This document shows positions 54,893-63,600 of a DNA stretch of 64,000 bases, piece after piece. The notes beneath the pieces are model-generated. The model saw only the letters and a list, made by a program, of their open reading frames with translations. It searched no databases and was not told where the DNA came from. Source of the DNA: an uncultured Prolixibacteraceae bacterium (GTDB lineage: Bacteria; Bacteroidota; Bacteroidia; Bacteroidales; Prolixibacteraceae); assembly GCA_937915865.1 (NCBI GenBank), contig CALGIG010000132.1, positions 62,001 to 126,000 on the forward strand, read 5' to 3'. Each line of letters opens with the position of its first letter. The stretch's first letter is position 1. The translations under genes and the position numbers were made by a program.

Positions 54893-54913
54893 TACCAATT
54901 TTTGGTAACTTTG
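54893..54913 (+). promoter_or_regulatory. parDE promoter with overlapping operator
   Basis: TAACTTTG (54906-54913) is a -7 box. The palindrome TACCAA-TTT-TTGGTA (54893-54907) overlaps its left end. Such placement suits autorepression by the ParD ribbon-helix-helix antitoxin, which is the usual control of this module. Confidence 0.6.
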
Positions 54914-54929
54914 AGGAAAATTGAAGAAT

Positions 54930-55181
54930 ATGAATCGAAATACGTCCATATCATTAGGTGATTATTTTGATGGTTTTATTCAGAATAAAATTTCGTCAGG
55001 TCGGTATAAAAATGCAAGCGAAGTTGTAAGGGCTGGATTACGGTTATTGGAAGAAGAGGAAAACAGGGTTGCCGCACTAAAAGATGCGATTCAACAGGGA
55101 ATTGACAGCGGAATTGCACAAGATTTTAATCCTGAAAAGCATTTAGAACATATAAAGGCTGCCAAGAGATCAAATGTATAA
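54930..55181 (+). CDS. parD: ParD-family antitoxin
   Basis: The ATG at 54930 gives 83 residues. Ribbon-helix-helix domain: NTSISLGDYFDGFIQNKISS, then GRYKNASEVVRAGLRLLEEE, the standard ParD pattern. The C-terminal tail (GIAQDFNPEKHLEHIKAAKR) would bind and block ParE. Overlaps parE by 8 nt. Represses its own promoter in known systems. Confidence 0.92.
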   Translation: MNRNTSISLGDYFDGFIQNKISSGRYKNASEVVRAGLRLLEEEENRVAALKDAIQQGIDSGIAQDFNPEKHLEHIKAAKRSNV

Positions 55182-55476
55182 GTTCAGGTTCACCAATAAA
55201 GCAGTTGAAGACCTAACAACTATCTGGAATTACACATTCGATAACTGGTCTGAATCTCAGGCGGACATTTATTACCTTTTGCTTATTGAGAATTGCAAGG
55301 AATTTGCCAACAATCCTGAATTGGGAAAGAATTATACGGGAATCTCTAAAAACCTAAAAGGGCTTCGAGCCGGGCGACACATCATTTTCTACAGAAAAAT
55401 TGAAGAAAATGATGTGGAAATCATCCGAATATTGCACGAACAAATGGATTTGAAGCACCGTATCCGGGAGAAATAA
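55174..55476 (+). CDS. parE: ParE-family toxin
   Basis: 100 residues of the RelE/ParE fold: YKFRFTNKAVEDLTTIWNYT at the start, LGKNYTGISKNLKGLRAGRH, then IIFYRKIEENDVEIIRILHE. The catalytic-surface Arg and the HEQMD ending are as in ParE. ParE proteins act on DNA gyrase. Complete and paired with ParD, so presumably active. Confidence 0.92.
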   Translation: MYKFRFTNKAVEDLTTIWNYTFDNWSESQADIYYLLLIENCKEFANNPELGKNYTGISKNLKGLRAGRHIIFYRKIEENDVEIIRILHEQMDLKHRIREK

Positions 55477-55478
55477 CC

Positions 55479-56777
55479 TTACTTCAGCACCTTTTTATAC
55501 GTCTCTAGCGCTCTTTCTCTGGCAAAAGCATGATCTACAATCGGTTTTGGATAGTTTGGTGTCCCGAACTCAGGAACCCATTTGCGGATGTAATCCAGTT
55601 TAGGATCGAATTTTTTTGTTTGGGCATCGGGACTAAAAATGCGGAAGTATGGTGCAGCATCGCAACCAGAGCCGCTTGCCCACTGCCAGCCCCCATTGTT
55701 AGAGGTGAGCTCAAAATCGAGCAGTTTCTGTGCAAAATACGCTTCGCCCCAACGCCAATCGATGAGCAGATGCTTGGTCAGGAAGCTGGCAACCACCATA
55801 CGAACCCGGTTGTGCATGTAGCCAGTTTCGTTCAACTCTCGCATTCCGGCGTCAACCAGCGGGTATCCGGTTTGTCCGGCGCACCAGCGTTCGAATTCGG
55901 TTGGGTCGTTTCGCCATACAATATGGTCGTAGGCTGGTTTAAAAGCTTTTTCGGCGGCGTATGGAAAATGCCACAAAATATCCATGTAAAAATTTCGCCA
56001 AATCAGCTCATTCAGGAAAACTTCTGAATACTTCATGGCCTGAATAGTCAACTTCCGAATAGAAATTGTACCAAAACGTAAATGAACACTCAATCTTGAA
56101 GTTCCTTTAATTGCCGGGAAATTGCGGGTTTTGCTGTAATTTTCAATCAAATACTCATCGACATCCCTTTCAGGGAAAATAATATTTTGGGGTTGATAAC
56201 CAATTTCTTCCAGTTCGGGAAAATAGTCGGGCGTAAAATGTTTTAAACTAAACAATAGCTTTTCACTCGGGTATTCAGAAATAGTGAATTGCGCCATTTT
56301 TTCTTTCCATTTTTTGCTGTACGGCGTAAAAACGGTGTAAGGAGAACCGTTGGCTTTCACTACTTCGTCTTGGTGAAAAATCACCTGATCTTTAAACGAA
56401 TGAAACTCAATTCCTTTTACCTGAAGCTGTTGTTTTATTTTTTCATCGCGCTGAATAGCATAAGGTTCGTAATCAGCATTGGTGTAAACAGCGTGAATTT
56501 CGTATTTGGCTATCAGGCGGCCAAATACTACCTCGGGCGACGAGAAATAAACCTGCAAAGCGCTATTGAATTTCCGAAATTCGAGGTCAAGCTCAGCGAG
56601 GCAGCGATGAATAAATGTCAACCTCGCATCGGCAGGGTTTGGAAAATGACGTAAGATTTCGGGATCGAAAATAAAAAGGGGCACAACGGGCAAACCAGCA
56701 TTCAGCGCTTGGTATAACCCATGATTGTCGTTGGTTCGCAAATCGCGCCTAAACCAAAATATGTTGACTTTTTCCAT
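55479..56777 (-). CDS. phr: Deoxyribodipyrimidine photolyase (class I)
   Basis: 432 residues. N-terminal antenna domain: VNIFWFRRDLRTNDNHGLYQ. C-terminal FAD domain: TSRLSVHLRFGTISIR, WRNFYMDILWHFPY, and the signature PLVDAGMRELNETGYMHNR VRMVVASFLTKHL, followed by NNGGWQWASGSGCDAAPYFR. It repairs cyclobutane pyrimidine dimers using light and reduced FAD. Its 3' end lies 2 nt from the convergent parE stop. A GPP34 gene precedes it on the same strand. Confidence 0.95.
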   Translation of the reverse strand: MEKVNIFWFRRDLRTNDNHGLYQALNAGLPVVPLFIFDPEILRHFPNPADARLTFIHRCLAELDLEFRKFNSALQVYFSSPEVVFGRLIAKYEIHAVYTNADYEPYAIQRDEKIKQQLQVKGIEFHSFKDQVIFHQDEVVKANGSPYTVFTPYSKKWKEKMAQFTISEYPSEKLLFSLKHFTPDYFPELEEIGYQPQNIIFPERDVDEYLIENYSKTRNFPAIKGTSRLSVHLRFGTISIRKLTIQAMKYSEVFLNELIWRNFYMDILWHFPYAAEKAFKPAYDHIVWRNDPTEFERWCAGQTGYPLVDAGMRELNETGYMHNRVRMVVASFLTKHLLIDWRWGEAYFAQKLLDFELTSNNGGWQWASGSGCDAAPYFRIFSPDAQTKKFDPKLDYIRKWVPEFGTPNYPKPIVDHAFARERALETYKKVLK

Positions 56778-56816
56778 TATAAACTGAAAGATTGATGGAC
56801 TGATGGATTGAATTAA

Positions 56817-57464
56817 TTATGAAGTTGCCGCGAAAACAGCAGCGTGCATCATTTGTATGGCTTCCCGAACGGCTTTTATTATTTGTGTTTGTGGCAACGA
56901 TTTCAGGAAACGCCTGGCTTCTTTTCGTCTAGCCCTGTCAGGGAAAATTCGGGAGAGCAAACTCGTTTGTTCAACCATTGCCGCCAGGATTAAAGCCTCA
57001 TCAGTTGTTTCAGATCGTCGCAAAAATGTGTTTTCCACTTCCATTCTTATTTTCTCCACAAGCTCACGATCCATAATGAAAACCTTTTCGTAAGGGATAA
57101 ACAAGATGCGTCGTTCCTCGGTCCGAATCACATTTTTGCGAACCAAGGTGCGAATAAAATGCTTTTGTATTTTTCGGCCACGAACATTGAACCGCGAAAT
57201 CCACGTACGAAGCTTCCGGTCTTTCGCCCGTTCCCTGATCCGGTGCAGAAAGAAGTCGTAAATCTCATCGTTCTGAACCGTTGGGTTAATCAAATGCACG
57301 ACACCATTTTCAATTGAAATGACTTGCTTGTTCATCAATTCCAGAAAAACCGATCCGGTCAGCGTCATCGCCAAAGTTGATGAGGCATTCAGAAAAATAC
57401 CACCATTTTTTGGATTGACGGCCAGACAAAACAACTTTTCGCTAAGTTTTAATGACCTGTCCAT
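56817..57464 (-). CDS. GPP34 family protein (GOLPH3-like)
   Basis: The ATG at 57464 gives 215 residues. GPP34 features: MDRSLKLSEKLFCLAVNPKN start, GIFLNASSTLAMTLTGSVFL helix, and the C-terminal DEALILAAMVEQTSLLSRIF. All-helical. In eukaryotes GOLPH3/Vps74 binds phosphatidylinositol-4-phosphate at the Golgi; the role of bacterial members is not settled. It lies 39 nt ahead of the photolyase gene and may be cotranscribed with it. Confidence 0.82.
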   Translation of the reverse strand: MDRSLKLSEKLFCLAVNPKNGGIFLNASSTLAMTLTGSVFLELMNKQVISIENGVVHLINPTVQNDEIYDFFLHRIRERAKDRKLRTWISRFNVRGRKIQKHFIRTLVRKNVIRTEERRILFIPYEKVFIMDRELVEKIRMEVENTFLRRSETTDEALILAAMVEQTSLLSRIFPDRARRKEARRFLKSLPQTQIIKAVREAIQMMHAAVFAATS

Positions 57465-57604
57465 TTTGATCAAGTTGAAAATTCAAAAAAGTTCGAAATG
57501 CCTAAAGTTCGGAGTGCCTGAAGTTCGTGTAAACAGCTTTGTTTTTTAACTTCGTCCCCTGATTCACTTTATTCTTTCAACACTTAAATATACTATTTTC
57601 TACT

Positions 57605-58627
57605 ATGAAACGAGGTTTTGCAAGCGACAATAATTCAGGCATTCATCCTGAAATTTTGAGCGCGATTACTGAAGCCAATCAGGGCCATGCAGTAGGTTAT
57701 GGCGGCGACGAACTCACCGAAAAAGCACGTCAACGGTTTAAACAAGAGTTTGGTGATCAAACCGAAGTATTTTTTGCATTCAACGGAACCGGCGCTAATG
57801 TGCTAGGACTTTCGACGTTGACTCATTCGTTTAATTCGATTATTTGTGCCGACACCGCTCACATTCAGGTTGACGAGTGTGGCGCTCCCGAAAAATTTAC
57901 CGGCTGCAAACTGCTTCCTGTTGAAACTCAGAAAGGAAAAATTACGCCGGAAGGAATTCAAAAATATTTACACGGATTTGATTTTGAACACCATTCGCAG
58001 CCCAAAGTAATCTCAATTTCGCAGGTTACAGAGCTTGGCACCGTTTATTCGCTCGAAGAAATCAAAGCTATTACCAATCTCGCGCACGAATACGGCCTTT
58101 TCGTTCATGTAGACGGCGCTCGCCTGGCCAATGCTGCCGTAGCGCTTGGCTTGCCATTCCGCACTTTTACGGTTGATGCCGGTGTTGACGTTCTTTCATT
58201 CGGTGGCACCAAAAACGGGATGATGATGGGCGAAGCAGTGTTGTTTTTCAATCCCGAACTGGCGAAAAATACCAAATACATCCGCAAACAAAGCATGCAA
58301 CTTTATTCAAAAATGCGGTTTATAAGCGCACAATTCCTGGCCTATTTCAAAAACGACCTGTGGAAAAAGAATGCAAGTCATTCTAACCACATGGCCAAAT
58401 TGCTCGAAACCGAAGTGAGGAAAATTCCGGCTATTCAACTCACACAGGAAGTGGAAGCCAATGGAGTTTTTGCCATTGTTCCTGCCGAAATTATACCGCA
58501 GCTTCAGGAAAAATACTTTTTCTATATGTGGGACGAGTATCGGTCGGAAGTTCGCTGGATGACTTCGTTTGACACACAGGAAGAAGATATTTACAATTTT
58601 GTAGCATTAATTAAATCGCTGGTATAG
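57605..58627 (+). CDS. ltaE: Low-specificity L-threonine aldolase
   Basis: 340 residues, PLP fold type I. Motifs: FASDNNSGIHPEIL, AVGYGGDELTEKARQRF, a His-containing pocket IICADTAHIQVDECGAPE, LFVHVDGARLANAAVALG with the ring-binding Asp, and the Schiff-base Lys in LSFGGTKNGMM. It splits Thr/allo-Thr into Gly and acetaldehyde. The next gene follows with no gap after the stop. Confidence 0.9.
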   Translation: MKRGFASDNNSGIHPEILSAITEANQGHAVGYGGDELTEKARQRFKQEFGDQTEVFFAFNGTGANVLGLSTLTHSFNSIICADTAHIQVDECGAPEKFTGCKLLPVETQKGKITPEGIQKYLHGFDFEHHSQPKVISISQVTELGTVYSLEEIKAITNLAHEYGLFVHVDGARLANAAVALGLPFRTFTVDAGVDVLSFGGTKNGMMMGEAVLFFNPELAKNTKYIRKQSMQLYSKMRFISAQFLAYFKNDLWKKNASHSNHMAKLLETEVRKIPAIQLTQEVEANGVFAIVPAEIIPQLQEKYFFYMWDEYRSEVRWMTSFDTQEEDIYNFVALIKSLV

Positions 58628-59326
58628 ATGTCTTTATTCGATTACTATCCGCGCAACAACGAGCCGCACGACAAGGATACAGAGCGGAAAATATTCAAGT
58701 ACTCTTTACTTTTTTCCGTTCTGATTGTTGGCGCTTTTTGGGTGGTAAAAGTAATTGAAGATTACCTCGGTAAAGATTTAACCGAATATGGCATTTTGCC
58801 ATTACAACTGGATGGACTGAAAGGGATTATCTTCTCTCCGTTTATTCACGGTAATTACGATCATTTGATCTCGAATTCAATTCCCTTCCTGGTCCTATCG
58901 TTTGCCCTATTCTACTTCTACCGTAATTTGGCCTACCGTATTTTATTCCTGATATATTTGCTTTCAGGACTTTGTGTGTGGTTGGGCGGGCGCGATGCTT
59001 ATCATATAGGCGCCAGCGGTATCATCTACGGATTGGCTTCATTCCTGTTTTTTAGCGGTGTTTTCAGAAAAGACGCCAATTTGTTAACCATTAGCATTAT
59101 TGTCGTTTTCCTATATGGCAGTATGTTCTGGGGAATTTTCCCAATAAAGCCCGGCATTTCGTGGGAAAGCCATTTCTGGGGTTGGGTCAGTGGCCTCGTT
59201 TTAGCCTGGTATTACCGCCATCAGGGACCAGTTCGCCCAATTTCGAGTTGGGAAAACGAACCCGAAGAAGACGAAGATGAGGCTTCTGACGATAATTTGA
59301 CTCTTGACGATTCTGAAAAAACATAG
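58628..59326 (+). CDS. Rhomboid family intramembrane serine protease
   Basis: 232 residues, six membrane segments. Catalytic Ser is in GASGIIYG, catalytic His in SWESHFWGWVSG; the oxyanion His/Asn is in FIHGNYDHLISN. The acidic C-terminal tail (EPEEDEDEASDD) is cytosolic. Rhomboids cut membrane proteins within the bilayer. Its ATG follows the ltaE TAG directly, so the two are coupled though functionally unrelated. Confidence 0.92.
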   Translation: MSLFDYYPRNNEPHDKDTERKIFKYSLLFSVLIVGAFWVVKVIEDYLGKDLTEYGILPLQLDGLKGIIFSPFIHGNYDHLISNSIPFLVLSFALFYFYRNLAYRILFLIYLLSGLCVWLGGRDAYHIGASGIIYGLASFLFFSGVFRKDANLLTISIIVVFLYGSMFWGIFPIKPGISWESHFWGWVSGLVLAWYYRHQGPVRPISSWENEPEEDEDEASDDNLTLDDSEKT

Positions 59327-59333
59327 ATTTTGA

Positions 59334-59341
59334 TACCTTTG
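59334..59341 (+). promoter_or_regulatory. -7 box upstream of the 59.4-60.0 kb pair
   Basis: TACCTTTG fits TAnnTTTG 13 nt before the ATG at 59355; no -33 TTTG found. Confidence 0.45.
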
Positions 59342-59354
59342 TAAAAAGGTTTAA

Positions 59355-59573
59355 ATGAGAGATATGACTGATAATTTTGATAACTTGATTCGGTTTGAAA
59401 CAAAGGAGCTGTCGAATAAAAGAACAATGACCGAAGCGCTTGATCGAACACCGGATGAAGGGTTCCAGTTCTTTTTGTCGTTGATCGATGAAATCTCTAT
59501 ATTTTTACCTCAAACACAAAATTCAAAAAAACAAAACTTCACGCTAACCAAGGGAAATGATAGAATTACATAA
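59355..59573 (+). CDS. Small protein paired with a nucleotidyltransferase gene
   Basis: 72 residues: NFDNLIRFETKELSNKRTMT, then EALDRTPDEGFQFFLSLIDE. It overlaps the nucleotidyltransferase frame by 17 nt, so they form a coupled pair. I recognise no family; small partners upstream of such nucleotidyltransferases are common and could be a module of toxin-antitoxin type, which is speculation. Confidence 0.6.
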   Translation: MRDMTDNFDNLIRFETKELSNKRTMTEALDRTPDEGFQFFLSLIDEISIFLPQTQNSKKQNFTLTKGNDRIT

Positions 59574-60047
59574 GAATCTGGTTTCCGACTTTATCGAAAA
59601 GGCTAATAAAAATGAAGTTCGAATGCTTTTGGTCGGTGGAGGTGCAGTTAATTTTCATGGATACCAACGCCATTCAGCTGACATTAATTTCTGGATTGAA
59701 TTAACTCCTGAAAATTTAGATCGGCTTAAGTCAACTAGTCAACTCTAAATCAAATGGGGTACGAGTTTGACAGGTTTCCAGATGAAGTTTTACAAGGACT
59801 TCAAAATATTAGTGTCAAAATTAGCCCTGTTGTTGACTTGGAATTAATTACGTGTTTCAATCCGGGGAAAAGTTTTGAACAAGCATATAGCGATTCTGTT
59901 TCGGTCTCAATAGATGGTTTGGAATTCAGAAAATTTCATGTATTAAATTTCGATGACCTAATAAATTCCAAGATCAAATTTGGCCGTGAGCAATATCTTA
60001 GTGATGTTTATATGCTTCAGAAAATAAAGGAATTGAAAGGTAGATAG
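59557..60047 (+). pseudogene. Nucleotidyltransferase gene frameshifted by an 8-bp tandem duplication
   Basis: Codons from 59557 read MIELHKNLVSDFIEKANKNE, MLLVGGGAVNFHGYQRHSAD, INFWIELTPENLDRL, then stop at 59748. The other frame continues LNQMGYEFDRFPDEVLQGLQ to a stop at 60047 with a typical C-terminus (HVLNFDDLINSKIKFGREQY). The bases AGTCAACT occur twice in tandem (59729-59736 and 59737-59744); removing one copy restores a single frame of about 160 codons (KSTLNQMGYE). The metal motif is Asp-Ile-Asn rather than Asp-x-Asp, which may lower activity. Confidence 0.85.
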
Positions 60048-60119
60048 CAGTATTTTTATTCTTTGAATTAATATTTGACACATATTTTCGCCAATCAACA
60101 GGTGAATAGAAAAAAATCC

Positions 60120-60127
60120 TAACTTTG
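60120..60127 (+). promoter_or_regulatory. -7 box of the nusB operon
   Basis: TAACTTTG fits TAnnTTTG, 30 nt before the nusB start codon. Confidence 0.55.
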
Positions 60128-60157
60128 CCATCCCAAGTTTAATTCGGTTCTAAAACA

Positions 60158-61114
60158 ATGATTAGCAGAAGAATAATTAGAAGCAAAGTACTTCAAATTT
60201 TGTACGCGTTCTTTACAACACCTGAAACCTCAATTAATGCTACTGAAAAAGAACTGTTTTTCAGTCTGCAAAAAACTTACGACCTTTATCACTATCTGAT
60301 GGCACTTGTGGTTGAGATTGAGAAATTTGCTGAAGAAAGAATAGAAATAGGCAAGAAAAAATTTCGTCCGAGCAGTGCAGAACTTAATCCAAATACTCGT
60401 TTTGTTGATAATCGACTGATTCAACAATTAAAATCAAATATTTCATTAAACAAATACCTCCAGTCGGCAAAACTAAGCTGGAACGACGACATTGACCTGG
60501 TTCGTAAATTGTATTCTATCGCAACTGAACAGGATTTCTTCAAAGCATACATGAATGCACGACAAAGCTCGTATGCCGATGACCGTAATGTTGTTGAGAA
60601 CATTCTAAAATACGTTATACTCAACAATGAAGATATTGAATATTTGCTTGAAGAACAAAGCATTTATTGGAACGACGATATCGACTTTGTAGTTAGCATG
60701 ATCCTTAAAACGCTTAAGAAATTCAAAGAATATAGTGACGACCGCCAGGCATTATTGCCCATGTACAAAGACGAAGAAGACTTTCAGTTTGCCAAAGATT
60801 TGTACCGTAGAATGGTGATGAACCATAAAGAGAATGAAAAGCTTATAAAAGAACACACTGAAAACTGGGATATAGAACGTATTGCATTCATCGATAACCT
60901 TATACTGGAACTCGCATTGACCGAATTCCTTTATTTTCCGTCAATTCCAACAAAAGTATCGATGAACGAATACATTGAGCTTTCGAAATATTACAGCACC
61001 GATAAAAGTCGTAATTTCATCAATGGTATTCTCGACAAAGCACTGAAAGACCTTAAAAAAACGGACAAAATTCACAAGGCCGGACGTGGATTAATTGGAG
61101 AAGAGGAAGAATAA
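60158..61114 (+). CDS. nusB: Transcription antitermination protein NusB (long Bacteroidota form)
   Basis: 318 residues, about twice the E. coli length, as usual in Bacteroidota. Opens SRRIIRSKVLQILYAFFTTP, a NusB RNA-binding start. The C-terminal half is the classic NusB fold: WDIERIAFIDNLILELALTE, FPSIPTKVSMNEYIELSKYY, and STDKSRNFINGILDKALKDL. NusB with NusE binds boxA RNA and promotes rRNA antitermination. It heads the run to coaE; the stop overlaps the next start by one base. Confidence 0.92.
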   Translation: MISRRIIRSKVLQILYAFFTTPETSINATEKELFFSLQKTYDLYHYLMALVVEIEKFAEERIEIGKKKFRPSSAELNPNTRFVDNRLIQQLKSNISLNKYLQSAKLSWNDDIDLVRKLYSIATEQDFFKAYMNARQSSYADDRNVVENILKYVILNNEDIEYLLEEQSIYWNDDIDFVVSMILKTLKKFKEYSDDRQALLPMYKDEEDFQFAKDLYRRMVMNHKENEKLIKEHTENWDIERIAFIDNLILELALTEFLYFPSIPTKVSMNEYIELSKYYSTDKSRNFINGILDKALKDLKKTDKIHKAGRGLIGEEEE

Positions 61115-61578
61115 TGAGTTCAAGACTTCGGGTTCAAAGTTTCATGTTGTTGTTATTGGGATGGTTTTTATTCCCAACCTTATTTATTGCATGTAATTCA
61201 TCGCCAACAAAATCAGGAACAGCTGAAAAATCAGATGAATCGGGAGTTGCCAAATTTGTCTTTTCCGAAGAAATCCATAATTTTGGTTCGCTTAAGGCCG
61301 GAGAAATTGTTTCGTATACATTTGTTTTTAGGAATGAAGGAACTAAAACCTTGACAATTTCCGGAATTGATTCGGGTTGTGGATGTACGGAAGTAAGACT
61401 TGAAACTAAAAACATTTTACCCGGACAAGAAGGACGGATTGAAGTGATTTACAATTCGGCTGGTGAAGTTGGCAGGCAGTTAAAAACCATTACTTTGTTC
61501 TCTAATGCCGATAAACCTGAGAAACAAATCTTTATAAGAGCAAATGTTATAAACGATATTATAGAAATAAACAGTTAA
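61114..61578 (+). CDS. DUF1573 domain lipoprotein
   Basis: 154 residues: signal MLLLLGWFLFPTLFIAC (lipid Cys near 29), a Ser-rich linker, then the DUF1573 domain FSEEIHNFGSLKAGEIVSYT, FVFRNEGTKTLTISGIDSGC, GCTEVRLE and GRIEVIYNSAGEVGRQLKTI. It has the same adjacent Cys-Gly-Cys as the protein encoded at 26885. It is translationally coupled to nusB (TAATG). Confidence 0.88.
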   Translation: MSSRLRVQSFMLLLLGWFLFPTLFIACNSSPTKSGTAEKSDESGVAKFVFSEEIHNFGSLKAGEIVSYTFVFRNEGTKTLTISGIDSGCGCTEVRLETKNILPGQEGRIEVIYNSAGEVGRQLKTITLFSNADKPEKQIFIRANVINDIIEINS

Positions 61579-61590
61579 AACTTATACATC

Positions 61591-61914
61591 ATGATCAATT
61601 ATTTATTAATGGCCCAACCAGCCCAAGGCGGCGCTCAGCCTAATCCATTTTTATCATTTTTACCTTTTATCCTGATCATCGCAGTTTTCTATTTTTTTAT
61701 GATCCGACCGCAAATGAAACGGCAGAAAGAAGTTGCCGCTTTTCGCAGCAGTCTTCAAAAAGGAGATAAAGTGGTAACCACAGGAGGTATCTATGGCAAA
61801 ATTGTTGAAATGAAAGACAATTACGTTTTGTTACAAGTTGACGACAATGTAAAAATACGCGTTGACAAGAATGCAATTGTAAAGGACAGCTCTGACGTTC
61901 AAGCTGATAAATAA
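61591..61914 (+). CDS. yajC: Preprotein translocase subunit YajC
   Basis: 107 residues: one membrane helix (LSFLPFILIIAVFYFFMIRP), then QMKRQKEVAAFRSSLQKGDK and VVTTGGIYGKIVEMKDNYVL, the YajC core. It belongs to the accessory SecDF-YajC complex. ATGs at 61591 and 61609 are both possible starts. Followed by a terminator. Confidence 0.94.
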   Translation: MINYLLMAQPAQGGAQPNPFLSFLPFILIIAVFYFFMIRPQMKRQKEVAAFRSSLQKGDKVVTTGGIYGKIVEMKDNYVLLQVDDNVKIRVDKNAIVKDSSDVQADK

Positions 61915-61967
61915 GATTTTTGTAACACAGTGGCATCATAATACTATTGTGATTAATTTATTAAAAT

Positions 61968-62000
61968 AAATGGGCCGGCAATTTGTCGGCCCATTTTTTT
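61968..62000 (+). terminator. Intrinsic terminator after yajC
   Basis: AAATGGGCCG (61968-61977) pairs over 10 bp with 61987-61996, followed by TTTT. It lies 13 nt before the likely GTG start of the ybbR gene, so readthrough may set the level of the next genes. Confidence 0.8.
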
Positions 62001-62012
62001 ATATTTGAAGCT

Positions 62013-63008
62013 GTGAAAACAAACGGTATATATCGACTAGTAAAATTCCTGAAAAAGATATACTTCAAGAACGATAAACGAGTAGCTGCTTACCTTGTAT
62101 GCGTTGTAATTGCCACTGGGTTTTGGTTTCTGAATGCATTAAGTAAAACATATACTGTTGAATTGTCGGTACCAGTACAGTATTACAATTTTCCGAACAA
62201 TAAAACTTTCGCCGGGCATTTACCCGAAAAGTTTGACCTCACTGTACGTGCCCACGGGTTTACTTTACTTAGGCAAAAAGTTGGCTTTCTGTTTGGTCCA
62301 CTTAAATTTAACGTAAACGAAATGACCAACGACCGTATGACTGAAAATAAGCGTACCAGGTTTGCTTTCCCCACCCGACAATTTTTATCCGAGTTGTCCT
62401 ACCAAATGTCAGGCGATATGGAAATCCTGAATATGAACCCGGATACCCTTTTTTTTGGTTTTGGGCGAATGACACAAAAAATGGTGCGTGTTAAACCCAT
62501 TGTTCAGGTTATTTTAAAAAAACAATTCCAGATTTCAGGCGATATAAAAAGCAGTCCATCAGAAGTTCTGGTTAGCGGACCCGAGAAAATGCTCGATACG
62601 CTTCAATACGTTTTTACCAGAAAACAAACATTTGAGGGTATTGATAAATCGATTCAGACTAAAGCCGAAATTGAACCAATTAAGGAAATGTATTATAACT
62701 GCCAGACAGTTAATCTTTCTGTTCCGATAGAGGAATACACCGAAGGTCAGCAATCGGTTCAGGTTACACTACTGGATGCTCCCTCTGGAATAAAAGTAAA
62801 GCTCTTCCCCGGCAAGGTTAAAATATCTTTTTTGGTTGGGTTGAGTCAGTTTTCGGAAATTCGTCCTGATAATTTTAAGCTAACTGTATCGTACAATGAT
62901 ATTGAAAAGGGGAACCAGCAATTGAAAGTCAAAAAATTGTCAGTTCCACCGTTTTTGTACGATATTAAAATTAGTCCTGAAGAAATTGAATACCTGATAG
63001 AAAAGTAA
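62013..63008 (+). CDS. YbbR-like domain membrane-anchored protein
   Basis: The GTG at 62013 is chosen because the only upstream option lies inside the terminator. 331 residues: one N-terminal membrane segment (RVAAYLVCVVIATGFWFLNA), then YbbR-type repeats (TVELSVPVQYYNFPNNKTFA, VLVSGPEKMLDTLQYVFTRK). YbbR domains sit outside the inner membrane; in Firmicutes they regulate CdaA, but no cdaA is near. The gene is 4 nt before coaE. Confidence 0.82.
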   Translation: MKTNGIYRLVKFLKKIYFKNDKRVAAYLVCVVIATGFWFLNALSKTYTVELSVPVQYYNFPNNKTFAGHLPEKFDLTVRAHGFTLLRQKVGFLFGPLKFNVNEMTNDRMTENKRTRFAFPTRQFLSELSYQMSGDMEILNMNPDTLFFGFGRMTQKMVRVKPIVQVILKKQFQISGDIKSSPSEVLVSGPEKMLDTLQYVFTRKQTFEGIDKSIQTKAEIEPIKEMYYNCQTVNLSVPIEEYTEGQQSVQVTLLDAPSGIKVKLFPGKVKISFLVGLSQFSEIRPDNFKLTVSYNDIEKGNQQLKVKKLSVPPFLYDIKISPEEIEYLIEK

Positions 63009-63012
63009 AGCG

Positions 63013-63600
63013 ATGTTAAAGATAGGTATAACTGGGGGAATTGGTAGTGGAAAAAGCACTGTATGCAGAGTTTTTTCGTACCTGGGGATACCTGTTTTCG
63101 AAGCAGATAAGGTTGCCAAAGAACTAATGGATACTGATCAACAAATCTTTGAGCAGCTCACCCACTTGTTTGGAACCAACGTTTACCTACCGAATCATAC
63201 CGTCAACCGAAAATATTTGGCCGGAATCGTGTTCAACGATAAATCTTTACTGGAAAAATTGAACGGAGTTGTACATCCGGTTGTTAGAAGTACATTTTTA
63301 GAGTGGTGTAATAAACAACATGTACCGTACATCATTCACGAAGCGGCAATTTTATTTGAAAGCGGTTTTTACAAATTCATGGATAAAACCATCGTTGTAG
63401 TCACAAGCGAAAACGAACGAATAGAACGTGTTATGAAACGTGATGGTGTTACAATTGAGATGGTAAGAGAACGAATAAAAAATCAATGGAATGACCAGCG
63501 ACGCATTGAGCTCGCCGATTTTATTATTGGTAATAACGATAACGAACTGATTATTCCTCAGGTATTGAAAATAGATAAACAACTAAGAATAAATGGCTAA
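63013..63600 (+). CDS. coaE: Dephospho-CoA kinase
   Basis: 195 residues. P-loop GITGGIGSGKSTVCRVF at 5-21, FEADKVAKELM with the catalytic-region Asp, YIIHEAAILFESGFYKFMDK and a lid with ERIERVMKRDG. It phosphorylates the ribose 3'-OH of dephospho-CoA, the last step of CoA synthesis. The stop overlaps the start of the next gene. Confidence 0.95.
   Translation: MLKIGITGGIGSGKSTVCRVFSYLGIPVFEADKVAKELMDTDQQIFEQLTHLFGTNVYLPNHTVNRKYLAGIVFNDKSLLEKLNGVVHPVVRSTFLEWCNKQHVPYIIHEAAILFESGFYKFMDKTIVVVTSENERIERVMKRDGVTIEMVRERIKNQWNDQRRIELADFIIGNNDNELIIPQVLKIDKQLRING

Noticed and set aside
61983..62012. TTG start for the YbbR-like protein
   Set aside because: It falls within the right arm region of the yajC terminator; GTG at 62013 leaves a normal membrane-anchor start.
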